Below the pieces are notes generated by a model. The model saw only the letters and a program-made list of their open reading frames with translations. It did no database searches and was not told where the DNA came from. Shown here piece after piece: positions 7,447 through 15,986 of a stretch of 64,000 nt of DNA. Numbering within the stretch: position 1 is the stretch's first letter; every line of letters starts with the position of its first letter. Made by a program: the position numbers and the translations under genes. The DNA is from Aromatoleum toluclasticum ATCC 700605 (GTDB lineage: Bacteria > Pseudomonadota > Gammaproteobacteria > Burkholderiales > Rhodocyclaceae): assembly GCF_000378245.1 (NCBI RefSeq), contig NZ_KB899497.1, positions 62,001 through 126,000 of the forward strand, given 5' to 3'.

Positions 7447-10116
7447 TTAGACGCTCATCGGGTTGGGCTTGCTGGGATCGAGGTTGTACTTAAGCAGTGC
7501 GGCGGCGACCTTGTCGCGCTCGATCAGGCCGTCGTCGGCGAGTGCCTTCAGAGCAGCGACGGTGACCCAGTGGCGATCGACTTCGAAGAAGTGGCGCAGT
7601 TTTTCCCGCGTATCCGAACGACCGAAGCCGTCGGTGCCCAGCGTCGCGTAGGTGCGCTTGACGAAGGGGCGGATCTGCTCGGAGAACATGCGGATGTAGT
7701 CGGTCGCAGCGATGACCGGGCCGGTCGTGTCCTTGAGGCACTTCTCGACGTGCGACAGGCGCGGCGCTTCCATCGGGTGCAGCATGCTCCAGCGCTCTGC
7801 GTCCTGGCCGTCGCGGGCCAGTTCGTTGAAGCTCGGGCAGCCCCAGATGTCGGCTTCGACGCCCCAGTCGTTCTTCAGCAGGTCGGCCGCGGCGATGACT
7901 TCGCGGAAGATCGTGCCGGAGCCCAGCAGCTGCACGCGCAGCTTTCCTTCGCTACCCTTACGGAACGCGTACATGCCCTTGATGATGTCGGCTTCCGCGC
8001 CGGCAGGCATCTCGGGATGTTCGTAGTTCTCGTTCATCACCGTGATGTAGTAGTACACGTCCTGCTGCTCGGCGAACATGCGGCGCATGCCGTCCTGGAC
8101 GATCACGGCGACTTCGTACTGGAAGGTCGGGTCGTAGCTGACGCAGTTCGGGATCATGTTGGCGAGGACCAGGCTGTGGCCGTCCTCGTGCTGCAGGCCT
8201 TCGCCGTTCAGCGTCGTGCGGCCGGCGGTACCGCCGATCAGGAAGCCGCGGGTACGCTGGTCGGCTGCCGCCCAGCACAAGTCCATCGTGCGCTGCAGGC
8301 CGAACATCGAATAGAAGATGTAGAACGGCACCATCTGCACGCCGTGCACCGAGTAGGCAGTGCCGGCGGCGATCCAGTCGGCCATCGCACCGGCTTCGTT
8401 GATGCCTTCCTGCAGCACCTGGCCGGTCTTCGATTCCTTGTAGAACATCAGCTGGTCATGGTCTTCCGGCACGTAGTTCTGGCCTTGCTGGTTCCAGATG
8501 CCGTACTGGCGGAACATGCCTTCCATGCCGAAGGTACGCGACTCGTCCGGCACGATCGGCACGATGTGGCGGCCGATCTGCTTGTCCTTGAGCAGCGTGT
8601 TCATGATGCGCACGATCGCCATCGTCGTCGACAGCTCGCGGCCTTCACCCGACGCCTTCAGCAGCGCGGAAAAGTGGTCGAGCGCCGGCACGGCCAGCGG
8701 ATCGGCCTTGCGGCGGCGCTGCGGCAGGAAGCCGCCCAGCGACACGCGGCGCTCCATCATGTACTTGTATTCGGGCGAATCCTCGGCGAACTTCAGGTAG
8801 GGCAGTTCGGCAAGCTTGTCGTCCGGCACGGGGATGCCGAAGCGGTCGCGGAAGCGGCGGATCGCCTCTTCGTCGAGCTTCTTCTGCTGGTGCGAGATGT
8901 TCATCGCCTCGCCCGCCTGGCCCATGCCGAAGCCCTTGACGGTCTTGGCGAGGATCAGCGTCGGCTGGCCCTTGTGCTCGACGGCGGCCTTGTAGGCCGA
9001 GAAGATCTTGAACAGGTCGTGGCCGCCGCGGTTCAGTTGCCAGACTTCGTCGTCGGTCCAGTCGGCGACCATCGCCTTCAGTTCCGGCGTGTTGAAGAAG
9101 TGCTCGCGCACGTAGGCGCCGTTCTTCGCCTTGAAGGTCTGGTACTCGCCGTCGACCGCTTCCATCATGCGCTTCTTCAGCAGGCCCTGGGTGTCGCGGG
9201 CGAGCAGGGCATCCCAATGCGTGCCCCACACCAGCTTGATGACATTCCAGCCGGCGCCGCGGAATTCGGCTTCCAGTTCCTGGATGATCTTGCCGTTGCC
9301 GCGCACCGGGCCGTCCAGGCGCTGCAGGTTGCAGTTGATGACGAAGACCAGGTTGTCGAGCTTTTCACGCGCGGCCATGCCGATCGCGCCCAGCGACTCG
9401 ACCTCGTCGGTCTCGCCGTCGCCCAGGAAGGCCCAGACCTTGCGGTCCTGCGCCTTGGCCATGTCGCGGCTGTCCATGTACTTCATGAAGCGTGCGGCGT
9501 AGATCGCGCACAGGGGGCCGAGGCCCATCGACACCGTCGGGAACTGCCAGAAGTCCGGCATCAGCCAGGGGTGCGGGTAGGACGAGATGCCCTTGCCGCC
9601 GGTTTCCTGGCGGAAGCCGTCCATCTGGTCTTCGGTGAGGCGGCCGAGCATATAGGCGCGCGCATAGACGCCGGGGACCGAGTGGCCCTGGAAGAAGATC
9701 AGGTCGCCGCCGTGGTTCTCCGACGGAGCACGCCAGAAGTGCGAGAAACCCACGTCGTAGAGGGCTGCAGCGGACGCGAAGGAGGCGATGTGGCCACCGA
9801 CGTTGGTGTGCTTGTTCGCGCGCACGACCATCGCCATGGCGTTCCAGCGGATGTACGAATGGAGCTTGATCTCCATGTCCGGGTTGCCCGGGTACTTCGG
9901 CTGCTGGCTCGCGGGGATGGTGTTGATGTACTGGGTCGTCGCCGAGTAGGGGATGTCGATGCCTTCCTCACGGCCGGCTTCGATCAGCTTTTCGATCAGG
10001 AAATGTGCGCGGTCCTGGCCTTCATTGGCGACGACGGCCTGAAGTGCGTCGAGCCATTCCTGGGTTTCAACCGTGTCCGGGTCCGTCTGCAGCGTTACGT
10101 TGGGTGTCGCGGCCAT
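7447..10116 (-). CDS. aceE: Pyruvate dehydrogenase E1, homodimeric
   Basis: The thiamine-diphosphate enzyme decarboxylates pyruvate and acetylates the E2 lipoyl groups. I chose ATG 10116 (MAATPNVTLQTD) rather than the longer open frame, because AAGGAGA lies 7 bases upstream and the 889-residue length matches the AceE family (887 in E. coli). Typical segments are HVGGHIAS-type N-terminal motif (TNVGGHIASFASAA), the thiamine/Mg loop GDGETDEVES with NCNLQRLDGPV, and QHEDGHS in the pyrimidine domain. It is the first gene of the operon. A promoter is seen about 110 bases upstream. This is separate from the heterotetrameric E1 genes at 48-50 kb. Confidence 0.98.
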   Translation of the reverse strand: MAATPNVTLQTDPDTVETQEWLDALQAVVANEGQDRAHFLIEKLIEAGREEGIDIPYSATTQYINTIPASQQPKYPGNPDMEIKLHSYIRWNAMAMVVRANKHTNVGGHIASFASAAALYDVGFSHFWRAPSENHGGDLIFFQGHSVPGVYARAYMLGRLTEDQMDGFRQETGGKGISSYPHPWLMPDFWQFPTVSMGLGPLCAIYAARFMKYMDSRDMAKAQDRKVWAFLGDGETDEVESLGAIGMAAREKLDNLVFVINCNLQRLDGPVRGNGKIIQELEAEFRGAGWNVIKLVWGTHWDALLARDTQGLLKKRMMEAVDGEYQTFKAKNGAYVREHFFNTPELKAMVADWTDDEVWQLNRGGHDLFKIFSAYKAAVEHKGQPTLILAKTVKGFGMGQAGEAMNISHQQKKLDEEAIRRFRDRFGIPVPDDKLAELPYLKFAEDSPEYKYMMERRVSLGGFLPQRRRKADPLAVPALDHFSALLKASGEGRELSTTMAIVRIMNTLLKDKQIGRHIVPIVPDESRTFGMEGMFRQYGIWNQQGQNYVPEDHDQLMFYKESKTGQVLQEGINEAGAMADWIAAGTAYSVHGVQMVPFYIFYSMFGLQRTMDLCWAAADQRTRGFLIGGTAGRTTLNGEGLQHEDGHSLVLANMIPNCVSYDPTFQYEVAVIVQDGMRRMFAEQQDVYYYITVMNENYEHPEMPAGAEADIIKGMYAFRKGSEGKLRVQLLGSGTIFREVIAAADLLKNDWGVEADIWGCPSFNELARDGQDAERWSMLHPMEAPRLSHVEKCLKDTTGPVIAATDYIRMFSEQIRPFVKRTYATLGTDGFGRSDTREKLRHFFEVDRHWVTVAALKALADDGLIERDKVAAALLKYNLDPSKPNPMSV

Positions 10117-10225
10117 GCTCTGTCTCCTTGTGTTGAGCTTCGCGGTTTGGCGAATCCGCCCTTGCGAGGTGATTGGGGTCGAATCCGTAAGACGCCGGTC
10201 GAGGTCGTCGAGCAGCATTTTTCGC

Positions 10226-10254
10226 ATTCTAAAACGAGATTTCAGGATGTGCAA
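10226..10254 (-). promoter_or_regulatory. Sigma-70-type promoter of aceE operon
   Basis: On the minus strand TTGCAC (10254-10249) and TAGAAT (10231-10226) are separated by 17 bases. The -10 box matches 5 of 6 and the -35 box keeps TTG. The implied start gives a leader of about 105 bases before aceE. The rest of the 10117-10487 gap holds this promoter, the terminator at 10414-10464 and GC-rich sequence in which I see no gene. Confidence 0.55.
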
Positions 10255-10413
10255 TAACTCGGAGCGCTCGTTTCGGGTATGAACTCCGGCATGGAAACGG
10301 GTACGCGGAAAGCACGGCACAAGTCGCGCCGCGAACGGCATCGGGCGCGTTCGGGGCGGTCGGGAGCGGGGCGGGAGCTGCGGGGAAAAACCGGTTCGCC
10401 CGGGCGGGCGCGG

Positions 10414-10464
10414 GAAAAAAATCGGCCGGGAGAAAGGGAGGGAGAGGAAGATCTCCCGGCCGAT
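10414..10464 (-). terminator. Intrinsic terminator of binding-protein gene
   Basis: A 13-bp perfect stem (ATCGGCCGGGAGA at 10421-10433, complement at 10452-10464) with an 18-base purine-rich loop is followed on the minus strand by seven T residues. It lies 24 bases after the stop of the substrate-binding protein gene and keeps its transcription out of the aceE promoter region. Confidence 0.9.
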
Positions 10465-10487
10465 TCGGAAAACTGACTACTGCGGGG

Positions 10488-11666
10488 CTAGCGGCCCGAT
10501 GCCCTGCGACGGTCGTCATCGTAGGCAAACACCACGCGCCCGTCGCGTACCTCGCCCATGAAAATATCATGGACGCTGGTGATCGTCTCGTGGCGGTCCT
10601 TCGAAAAGGGGGTGCGATACGTCATGATCACGCCCTCGATCTTCTCGTTCAGGTTTTCCAGCGCCTCGCGGATGCGGTCGCCATCGGTGGTGCCGGCCTG
10701 GCGGATCGCTGCGGCGAGCAGAAGAAGCGAATCATACCCCTGCGCGGCTGCAGGGGGGACGGGAATGCGTTCGCTGCCGGTCGCCGCGCGCCACGCCTCG
10801 AGGAAGGCCTGGCGTCGCGGGCTCGTCGGTTCCGGTATGAATGTCTGCGGCATGCGTGCGCCTTCGGCGTTGGGGCCGGCGTTGTCGATGAAGTTCGACA
10901 TCGCCAGCGTCCAGCTCCCGATCAGTGGCACGCGCCAGTTGATGCGCGCCATGCCGTTGGCGATCTGCGCGAGTTCCGGTCCGATGCCGTAGGTCAGGAT
11001 CGCCTCCGCGCCGGCGTCGCGCGCACGGCGCAGCGGCATGGTCATGTCGGTCTGCTGGAGATTGAAGCGCTCGACGACGACCGCTTTCAGGTTGCGCTCT
11101 GCGAGCGTGCGTTCGAGGTCCTCGCGTCCGAGCTGGCCGTAGTTGGTGGCGTCGTGGAAGATCGCGACGTGTTTCAGCCCGCGCCGCTCGACCGCTTCGG
11201 TGACGATCATCGCCGCCTGTAGCGTGTCGTTCGCCGAGACGCGGAAGACGAAATTGTCCGGATGTTGCGGGGGCAGGAATTGCCGGGTCACGATCGAGCC
11301 CGTGGCGACCGAGGTGACCACCGGGATGCGCGCCTCCTGGTAGAAGCGCTGGCTCGCGAGGGCGACGCCGGTGTTGGCGATGCCCAGCCCGGCGACGACG
11401 CGCTGTCGGGTGATGAGTTCCTGCACGACCTGCGCGCCGCGCTCGTTGCGCGCCTCGTCGTCGCGCTCCACCAGTTCGATCGGGCGCCCCAGCACGCCGC
11501 CTCGCGCATTCACCTCGGCGGCGGCGATGCGGATGCCCTCGCGCATGGATATCCCCATCGGGCTGGAGCCGCCCGTGAACGGCCCGGACACCCCGATGCG
11601 TACGGGGTCGGCCGCCAGCGCGGGTACGGTAAGGAGATACAGCAGTGCAAGGATCAGGCGCAGCAC
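10488..11666 (-). CDS. LivK-type ABC transporter substrate-binding protein
   Basis: The 392-residue product is a periplasmic binding protein of the branched-chain amino acid (type I, leucine-binding) family. The first 18 residues are a Sec signal (MLRLILALLYLLTVPALA) cut before ADPVRIGVSGPFTGG, the usual first strand. RPIELVERDDEARNERGAQVVQELI and the later TYGIGPELAQIANGM helix match the family layout. The start is GTG 11666 with a poor ribosome site, so the exact start is uncertain. No permease or ATPase genes adjoin it; an orphan binding protein divergent from a sensor kinase often serves as a ligand sensor or borrows another transporter. The ligand cannot be read from the sequence. Confidence 0.85.
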   Translation of the reverse strand: MLRLILALLYLLTVPALAADPVRIGVSGPFTGGSSPMGISMREGIRIAAAEVNARGGVLGRPIELVERDDEARNERGAQVVQELITRQRVVAGLGIANTGVALASQRFYQEARIPVVTSVATGSIVTRQFLPPQHPDNFVFRVSANDTLQAAMIVTEAVERRGLKHVAIFHDATNYGQLGREDLERTLAERNLKAVVVERFNLQQTDMTMPLRRARDAGAEAILTYGIGPELAQIANGMARINWRVPLIGSWTLAMSNFIDNAGPNAEGARMPQTFIPEPTSPRRQAFLEAWRAATGSERIPVPPAAAQGYDSLLLLAAAIRQAGTTDGDRIREALENLNEKIEGVIMTYRTPFSKDRHETITSVHDIFMGEVRDGRVVFAYDDDRRRASGR

Positions 11667-11888
11667 GCGGACATCTCATGTCAGGTGGGGAAGGCCAACA
11701 ATGTACGTGCGGGGCCGATCCTGCTGAATTGGCGAAAACCCTCAGCGTCCGGCGGCGCGAGGATTTAGGGGAAAACCCGACTGACGCCTGAACGCCGTCG
11801 CCATGACAATTGCAGCGGACCCGGCCGCTTGCGCAGGTGCGCGTGTTGGCGGTCCGTTGTCCGATCCTGCCGCCTGCTCCACATCCCG

Positions 11889-14618
11889 ATGCCCGACTTC
11901 GTCGACCCCGCCGACCCCGCTGAATCCGGCCGCCTTGCGCGGACCCGCCTGTACTGGACCGCCCCATATGTAGCGGTGGGCATCTTCGCGCTCACGATGC
12001 TGGGTCTGGTGTGGCTGCTCCAGCTGCGCGACGCCGAAACGCAGCGCAACGCCGTCGCCCGCGACGTGCAGTGGGCGGAGCAGACGATGCGCCTGCACAT
12101 GCAGGGCACGGAAGAGTTCCTGAACCAGCTCGCACGCGACCTGGCCGTGTCGGCGCTCGACCAGAACGGCTTTCAGGTGCGCGCCAACCAGCACATCGCC
12201 AACAACGGCGAACTGGTGAACGTCGTCTGGGTCGGCCCGGAAGAGCTTGTGCGCTGGACCGCGCCCTTCGATACCACCGACTGGCTGACGGGCGATGCGC
12301 TGTCGCGCGTGCAGGCGGCGACCCTGTACCGGGCCCGGGACACCGGGCATGCGACCTATGGCGAGGCCTACCAGACGCCGGGCAAGCGCCACGTGCTGGA
12401 CGTGTTCGTGCCCGTGCGGCACGGGCGTGAGTTCCTCGGTGCGATCGTTGGTGTGTACTCGATCGAGCGCGTGCTGCAGTACCTCGTGCCCAGCTGGTTC
12501 GGCGAGAAATACCACCTCGCGCTGATCGGCCCGCAGGGCGAGACGCTGGCGGTGAACTCCAGCGTCGTGGACCTCGACCAGTCGATCTCGTATTCCATTC
12601 CTCTCGATCCGCCCGGCACCGGCCTCGTGCTGCGCGCCACCGCCTTCCGCACGCCGAGCCAGCTGCCGCAGGCCCTGCCGACGGCGATGATCATCGGCCT
12701 GTCCGTGATCGTGCTGTGGAGCCTGTGGCTGCTGCGCTCCCACGTGCAGCGGCGCGTGCGCGTCGAGAAGGAGCGCGACCGGCTGTTCAACCTGTCGCTC
12801 GACCTGCTGTGCATCGTCGGCCTCGACGGCGTGTTCCGCCGCGCGAACCCTGCGTTCGAGCGCATTCTCGGCTACCTGCCGGACGAGCTGCCCGGGTGGC
12901 CGCTGCTCGATCTCGTGCATGCCGACGACGTGCCCTTTGCGGTCGAGCAATTGCGCCGCCTCGCGGACGGCCAACCGGTGAGTTTCGAGATCCGCTGTCG
13001 CTGTGCGGACGGCAGCTTCCGCTGGCTCGAATGGAGCATCAACCCGGTGCGCGAGGAAAAGCTGGTGTATGCCGTCGCGCACGACATCACCGGCCGCAAG
13101 GCGGGCGAGGAGGCGCTGCGGGCGGAGTCGGCCTTCCGCAAGGCGATGGAAGAGTCGGTGATGACCGGCATGCGCGCGATCGACCTCACGGGCCGGATCA
13201 TCTATGTGAACTCCGCCTTCTGCCGCATGGTCGGCTTCGAGCAGGACGAGCTCCTTGGCGCGACGCGCCCCTTCCCGTACTGGGCGCCGGAGGAACTCGA
13301 GCTGTGCAGCCACAACCTCGACCTGACCCTGCTGGGACGTGCGCCCCCGAGCGGTTTCGAGATGCACATCCGGCGCAAGAACGGCGAGCGCCTCGACGCG
13401 CGCTTCTACCTCTCGCCGCTGATCGACGCCAACGGCGTGCAGACCGGCTGGATGGCCTCGGTCACCGACATCACCGAACCCAAGCGCGTCCGCGCCGCGC
13501 TCGAGGCGGCGCACGAGCGCTTCGAGGCGGTGCTGGACGGTCTCGAAGCCGCGGTGTTCGTCGCCGATGCGCGCACCGACGAGATCCTGTTCGCCAACCG
13601 CGCGTTCAAGAGCATCCACGGCTTCGATGCCGTGGGCCGGACGGTGCGCGGCGTCGCCGTGCCGCAGCCGGAACGTGGCGATTACCCGGTCGATCCGCGC
13701 GGCCTGACTGCTGCCGACTTGCCGCGCGAGCTGTTCGACGGCGAACTGCAGCATCCGCTTTCCGGCCGTTGGTACCACGTGCGCGAGCACGCGACACGCT
13801 GGGTGGACGGGCGCGTCGTGCGCATGGGCATCGCGACCGACATCACCGAGCGCAAGCAGACGGCCGAAGTTTCGCGCCAGCAGGCCGAGCGCCTGCAGCG
13901 CACCTCGCGCCTGATCACGATGGGCGAGATGGCGTCCACGCTCGCGCACGAACTCAACCAGCCGCTGTCGGCCATTGCCAACTATTGCATGGGCTGCGTG
14001 ACGCGCATCCAGTCCGGCAGCGCGCGCGAGGAGGACCTGCTGGCGGCGATGCAGAAGGCGAGCTTCCAGGCCGAGCGCGCCGGCAAGATCATCCGCCGCA
14101 TCCGCGAGTTCGTGAAGAAGAGCGAGCCGCGCCGTAGCGCCGTGCAGATTGCCGACGTGCTCGACGATGCGATCGGCTTTGCCGAGATCGACGCGCGGCG
14201 CATGAGTTCGCGCATCGTGTCGGAGGTCACCCCCGAACTGCCGGCGGTATTCGCGGACCGCATCATGATCGAGCAGGTCGTCCTGAACCTGATCAAGAAC
14301 GGTATCGACGCGATGGCCGACCTGCCGTCGGAACAGCGCGTGCTGACGGTGCGCGCGTGCGCGCTGGGGCCGAGGGCGGTGGAAGTCGCCGTGATCGACC
14401 GCGGCCACGGCATCGGCGAGGAGGAGCGCGGCCACCTGTTCACGCCCTTCTATACGACCAAGTCGGAAGGCATGGGCATGGGCCTCAACATCTGCCGCTC
14501 CATCATCGAATTTCATGACGGACGGCTGATTGTGGACTCCAATCCGGAAGGGGGTACCATCTTCTCATTCACTTTGCCCACCGAGATCGCCAGTGACCGC
14601 ACCGTCCGCCGTAGCTGA
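11889..14618 (+). CDS. PAS-domain sensor histidine kinase (FixL/DctS type)
   Basis: This membrane sensor has about 910 residues. Two membrane helices (about 17-40 and 255-278) enclose a periplasmic sensing region of some 215 residues. Three PAS domains follow (about 295-410, 415-540, 541-665; NPAFERILGY, NSAFCRMVGF and NRAFKSIHGF are their core helices). The dimerisation box has the phosphorylated H687 in LAHELNQPLSAIANY, the variant typical of FixL/DctB/DctS kinases. The ATPase domain carries NLIKNGIDAM, DRGHGIGEE and GMGMGLNICRSI. I chose ATG 11889 (MPDFVDPADP); an upstream in-frame ATG at 11829 is possible. Its end overlaps the response regulator by 26 bases, so the two form a pair. The signal is unknown. 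Confidence 0.9.
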   Translation: MPDFVDPADPAESGRLARTRLYWTAPYVAVGIFALTMLGLVWLLQLRDAETQRNAVARDVQWAEQTMRLHMQGTEEFLNQLARDLAVSALDQNGFQVRANQHIANNGELVNVVWVGPEELVRWTAPFDTTDWLTGDALSRVQAATLYRARDTGHATYGEAYQTPGKRHVLDVFVPVRHGREFLGAIVGVYSIERVLQYLVPSWFGEKYHLALIGPQGETLAVNSSVVDLDQSISYSIPLDPPGTGLVLRATAFRTPSQLPQALPTAMIIGLSVIVLWSLWLLRSHVQRRVRVEKERDRLFNLSLDLLCIVGLDGVFRRANPAFERILGYLPDELPGWPLLDLVHADDVPFAVEQLRRLADGQPVSFEIRCRCADGSFRWLEWSINPVREEKLVYAVAHDITGRKAGEEALRAESAFRKAMEESVMTGMRAIDLTGRIIYVNSAFCRMVGFEQDELLGATRPFPYWAPEELELCSHNLDLTLLGRAPPSGFEMHIRRKNGERLDARFYLSPLIDANGVQTGWMASVTDITEPKRVRAALEAAHERFEAVLDGLEAAVFVADARTDEILFANRAFKSIHGFDAVGRTVRGVAVPQPERGDYPVDPRGLTAADLPRELFDGELQHPLSGRWYHVREHATRWVDGRVVRMGIATDITERKQTAEVSRQQAERLQRTSRLITMGEMASTLAHELNQPLSAIANYCMGCVTRIQSGSAREEDLLAAMQKASFQAERAGKIIRRIREFVKKSEPRRSAVQIADVLDDAIGFAEIDARRMSSRIVSEVTPELPAVFADRIMIEQVVLNLIKNGIDAMADLPSEQRVLTVRACALGPRAVEVAVIDRGHGIGEEERGHLFTPFYTTKSEGMGMGLNICRSIIEFHDGRLIVDSNPEGGTIFSFTLPTEIASDRTVRRS

Positions 14619-15228
14619 ACAATGCATCTACATCGTCGATGACGACGAAGCCCTGCGCGATTCGCTCGTGTGGCTGCTCGAATCGAGCGGACATTGCGTG
14701 CGGGCATGGGAATCCGCCGAAAGCTTCCTGCGCGACTACCTGCCGGCGATGACGGGCTGCCTCGTGCTCGACGTGCGCATGCCCGGCATGAGCGGGCTGG
14801 AACTCTTCGAGGAGCTCAAGCGCCGCCACTTCACGCTGCCGGTGATTTTCATCACCGGTCATGGCGACGTGCCGATGGCAGTATCTGCAGTGAAAAAGGG
14901 CGCCGTCGATTTCATCGAGAAGCCGTTCAGCGAGCGCGACATGCTCGAGCTGATTTCGGAATGCCTCGCAGCCGAGCAGCAGAACCGCGACAAGCGGCAG
15001 CTCGAGGCGGAGACCGCACGGCGCCTGACGCACCTGACGCAGCGCGAGCGGGAGGTGCTCGATCTCATCATCGCGGGCAAGCTCAACAAGCAGATTGCCG
15101 ATGTCCTCGGTATCAGCATCAAGACGGTGGAAGTGCACCGGGCGCGGGTGATGGAGAAAATGGAGGCCAACTCGCTGGCCGAACTCGTGCAGAACGTGCT
15201 CGCGGCGCCCGGAGGTGGCAGCCGCTGA
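14593..15228 (+). CDS. FixJ/NarL-type response regulator
   Basis: A 211-residue partner of the preceding kinase. The receiver domain has the acidic pair in IVDDDEA, phospho-acceptor D60 in LDVRMPGMSG, the switch Thr in FITGHGD and Lys in FIEKPF, a signature of the FixJ group. A LuxR-type helix-turn-helix follows (about 145-205: LTQREREVLDLIIAGKLNKQ, then IADVLGISIKTVEVHRARVM). The start is GTG 14593, inside the end of the kinase gene, giving tight coupling; an ATG further upstream would add an unrelated tail. Candidate targets are the cytochrome downstream and the divergent binding protein; no operator was identified. Confidence 0.92.
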   Translation: MTAPSAVAEQCIYIVDDDEALRDSLVWLLESSGHCVRAWESAESFLRDYLPAMTGCLVLDVRMPGMSGLELFEELKRRHFTLPVIFITGHGDVPMAVSAVKKGAVDFIEKPFSERDMLELISECLAAEQQNRDKRQLEAETARRLTHLTQREREVLDLIIAGKLNKQIADVLGISIKTVEVHRARVMEKMEANSLAELVQNVLAAPGGGSR

Positions 15229-15259
15229 CGGATTGCAGCCTGTTGGAGGAGAGGGAATC

Positions 15260-15859
15260 ATGAGCGTCGGGAAGTGTCTGGTTGCGGCCCTCGTCCTCGG
15301 GTGCATGGCACCGGCCATCGCTGCGCCCGACCGACCGGCGGAGCAACTGGTCCGCGAGCGTTGCCGCAAGTGCCACGGCACGAACGGCCTCAGCGGCGAG
15401 GCCGAGTTTCCCAAGCTTGCGGGTCAGGACGTCGAGTACCTCACCCGGCAGATGGCCAACTTCAAGACCGGCGTGCGCACCAGCAAGCGCATGAAGCAGC
15501 GCGTCGAAGACCTCTCCGGCGGTGAAATGCGCGCACTGGCCGAATATTTCAGCGCAAAGCCGATGGTCCCGGAGCAGGGCGCCGATCCGGCGCAGGTCGA
15601 CATCGGCCGCCACATCTACTATTCCGGCATCCCCGCAAAAGGCGTCACGGCCTGCACGACCTGTCACGGTCCGCAGGGCCGTGGCGCGATGTACCTGCCG
15701 CGCCTTGCGGGCCAGCACGCGCAGTATCTTGCGACGCAATTGCGGGCCTTCCGCGAGCATTCGCGCACCTCGCCCAACATGGTCATGCACACGGTGGTGG
15801 AGAACATCGCCGACGCGGAGATCGAGGCGGTCGCGAAGTTTCTCAGCGTGATGGAGTGA
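15260..15859 (+). CDS. Di-haem cytochrome c (c4-like), periplasmic
   Basis: The 199-residue protein begins with a Sec signal (MSVGKCLVAALVLGCMAPAIA). It then has two class I cytochrome domains with haem sites C35-RK-C38-H39 and C132-TT-C135-H136. Each is followed by the KLAGQ/RLAGQ-YL motif and a methionine (MKQRV, MVMHT) that can be the sixth ligand, the pattern of cytochrome c4 and related electron carriers to terminal oxidases. ATG 15260 has GGAGGAGAGG upstream. It follows the response regulator by 31 bases on the same strand and may be a target or a member of that operon. Confidence 0.9.
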   Translation: MSVGKCLVAALVLGCMAPAIAAPDRPAEQLVRERCRKCHGTNGLSGEAEFPKLAGQDVEYLTRQMANFKTGVRTSKRMKQRVEDLSGGEMRALAEYFSAKPMVPEQGADPAQVDIGRHIYYSGIPAKGVTACTTCHGPQGRGAMYLPRLAGQHAQYLATQLRAFREHSRTSPNMVMHTVVENIADAEIEAVAKFLSVME

Positions 15860-15864
15860 AAACC

Positions 15865-15895
15865 GTCGGCGGGCTTGTCGCCGACCGCTTTTGTT
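15865..15895 (+). terminator. Intrinsic terminator after cytochrome gene
   Basis: GTCGGCG (15865-15871) pairs with CGCCGAC (15879-15885) around a seven-base loop. CGCTTTTGTT follows. It lies 5 bases after the cytochrome stop and separates that unit from the chemoreceptor promoter. Confidence 0.7.
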
Positions 15896-15907
15896 CATCG
15901 TCGTGGC

Positions 15908-15934
15908 TCAAGTTAGGGTACGTACACCCGTTAA
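15908..15934 (+). promoter_or_regulatory. Sigma-28 promoter of chemoreceptor gene
   Basis: TCAAGTTA (15908-15915), an 11-base spacer and CCCGTTAA (15927-15934) match the sigma-28 consensus at 6 of 8 positions in each box. The -10 shares CCGTTAA with the fliC promoter. It starts transcription about 45 bases before the chemoreceptor start and puts that gene in the late flagellar regulon. Confidence 0.8.
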
Positions 15935-15986
15935 TGGAGCTTATTAAATGAATATTTGCAGCCATTAAAATTAGAGGGGATAACTT

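Noticed and set aside
3922-10257. A 2111-codon open frame on the plus strand across the aceE operon
   Set aside because: It is antisense to three certain genes, and its translation is Asp/His/Arg/Val-rich with no domain; it arises from the third-position GC bias of the real genes.
11742-14516. A 924-codon minus-strand frame over the histidine kinase
   Set aside because: Low-complexity shadow of the kinase gene, which has clear PAS and ATPase motifs.
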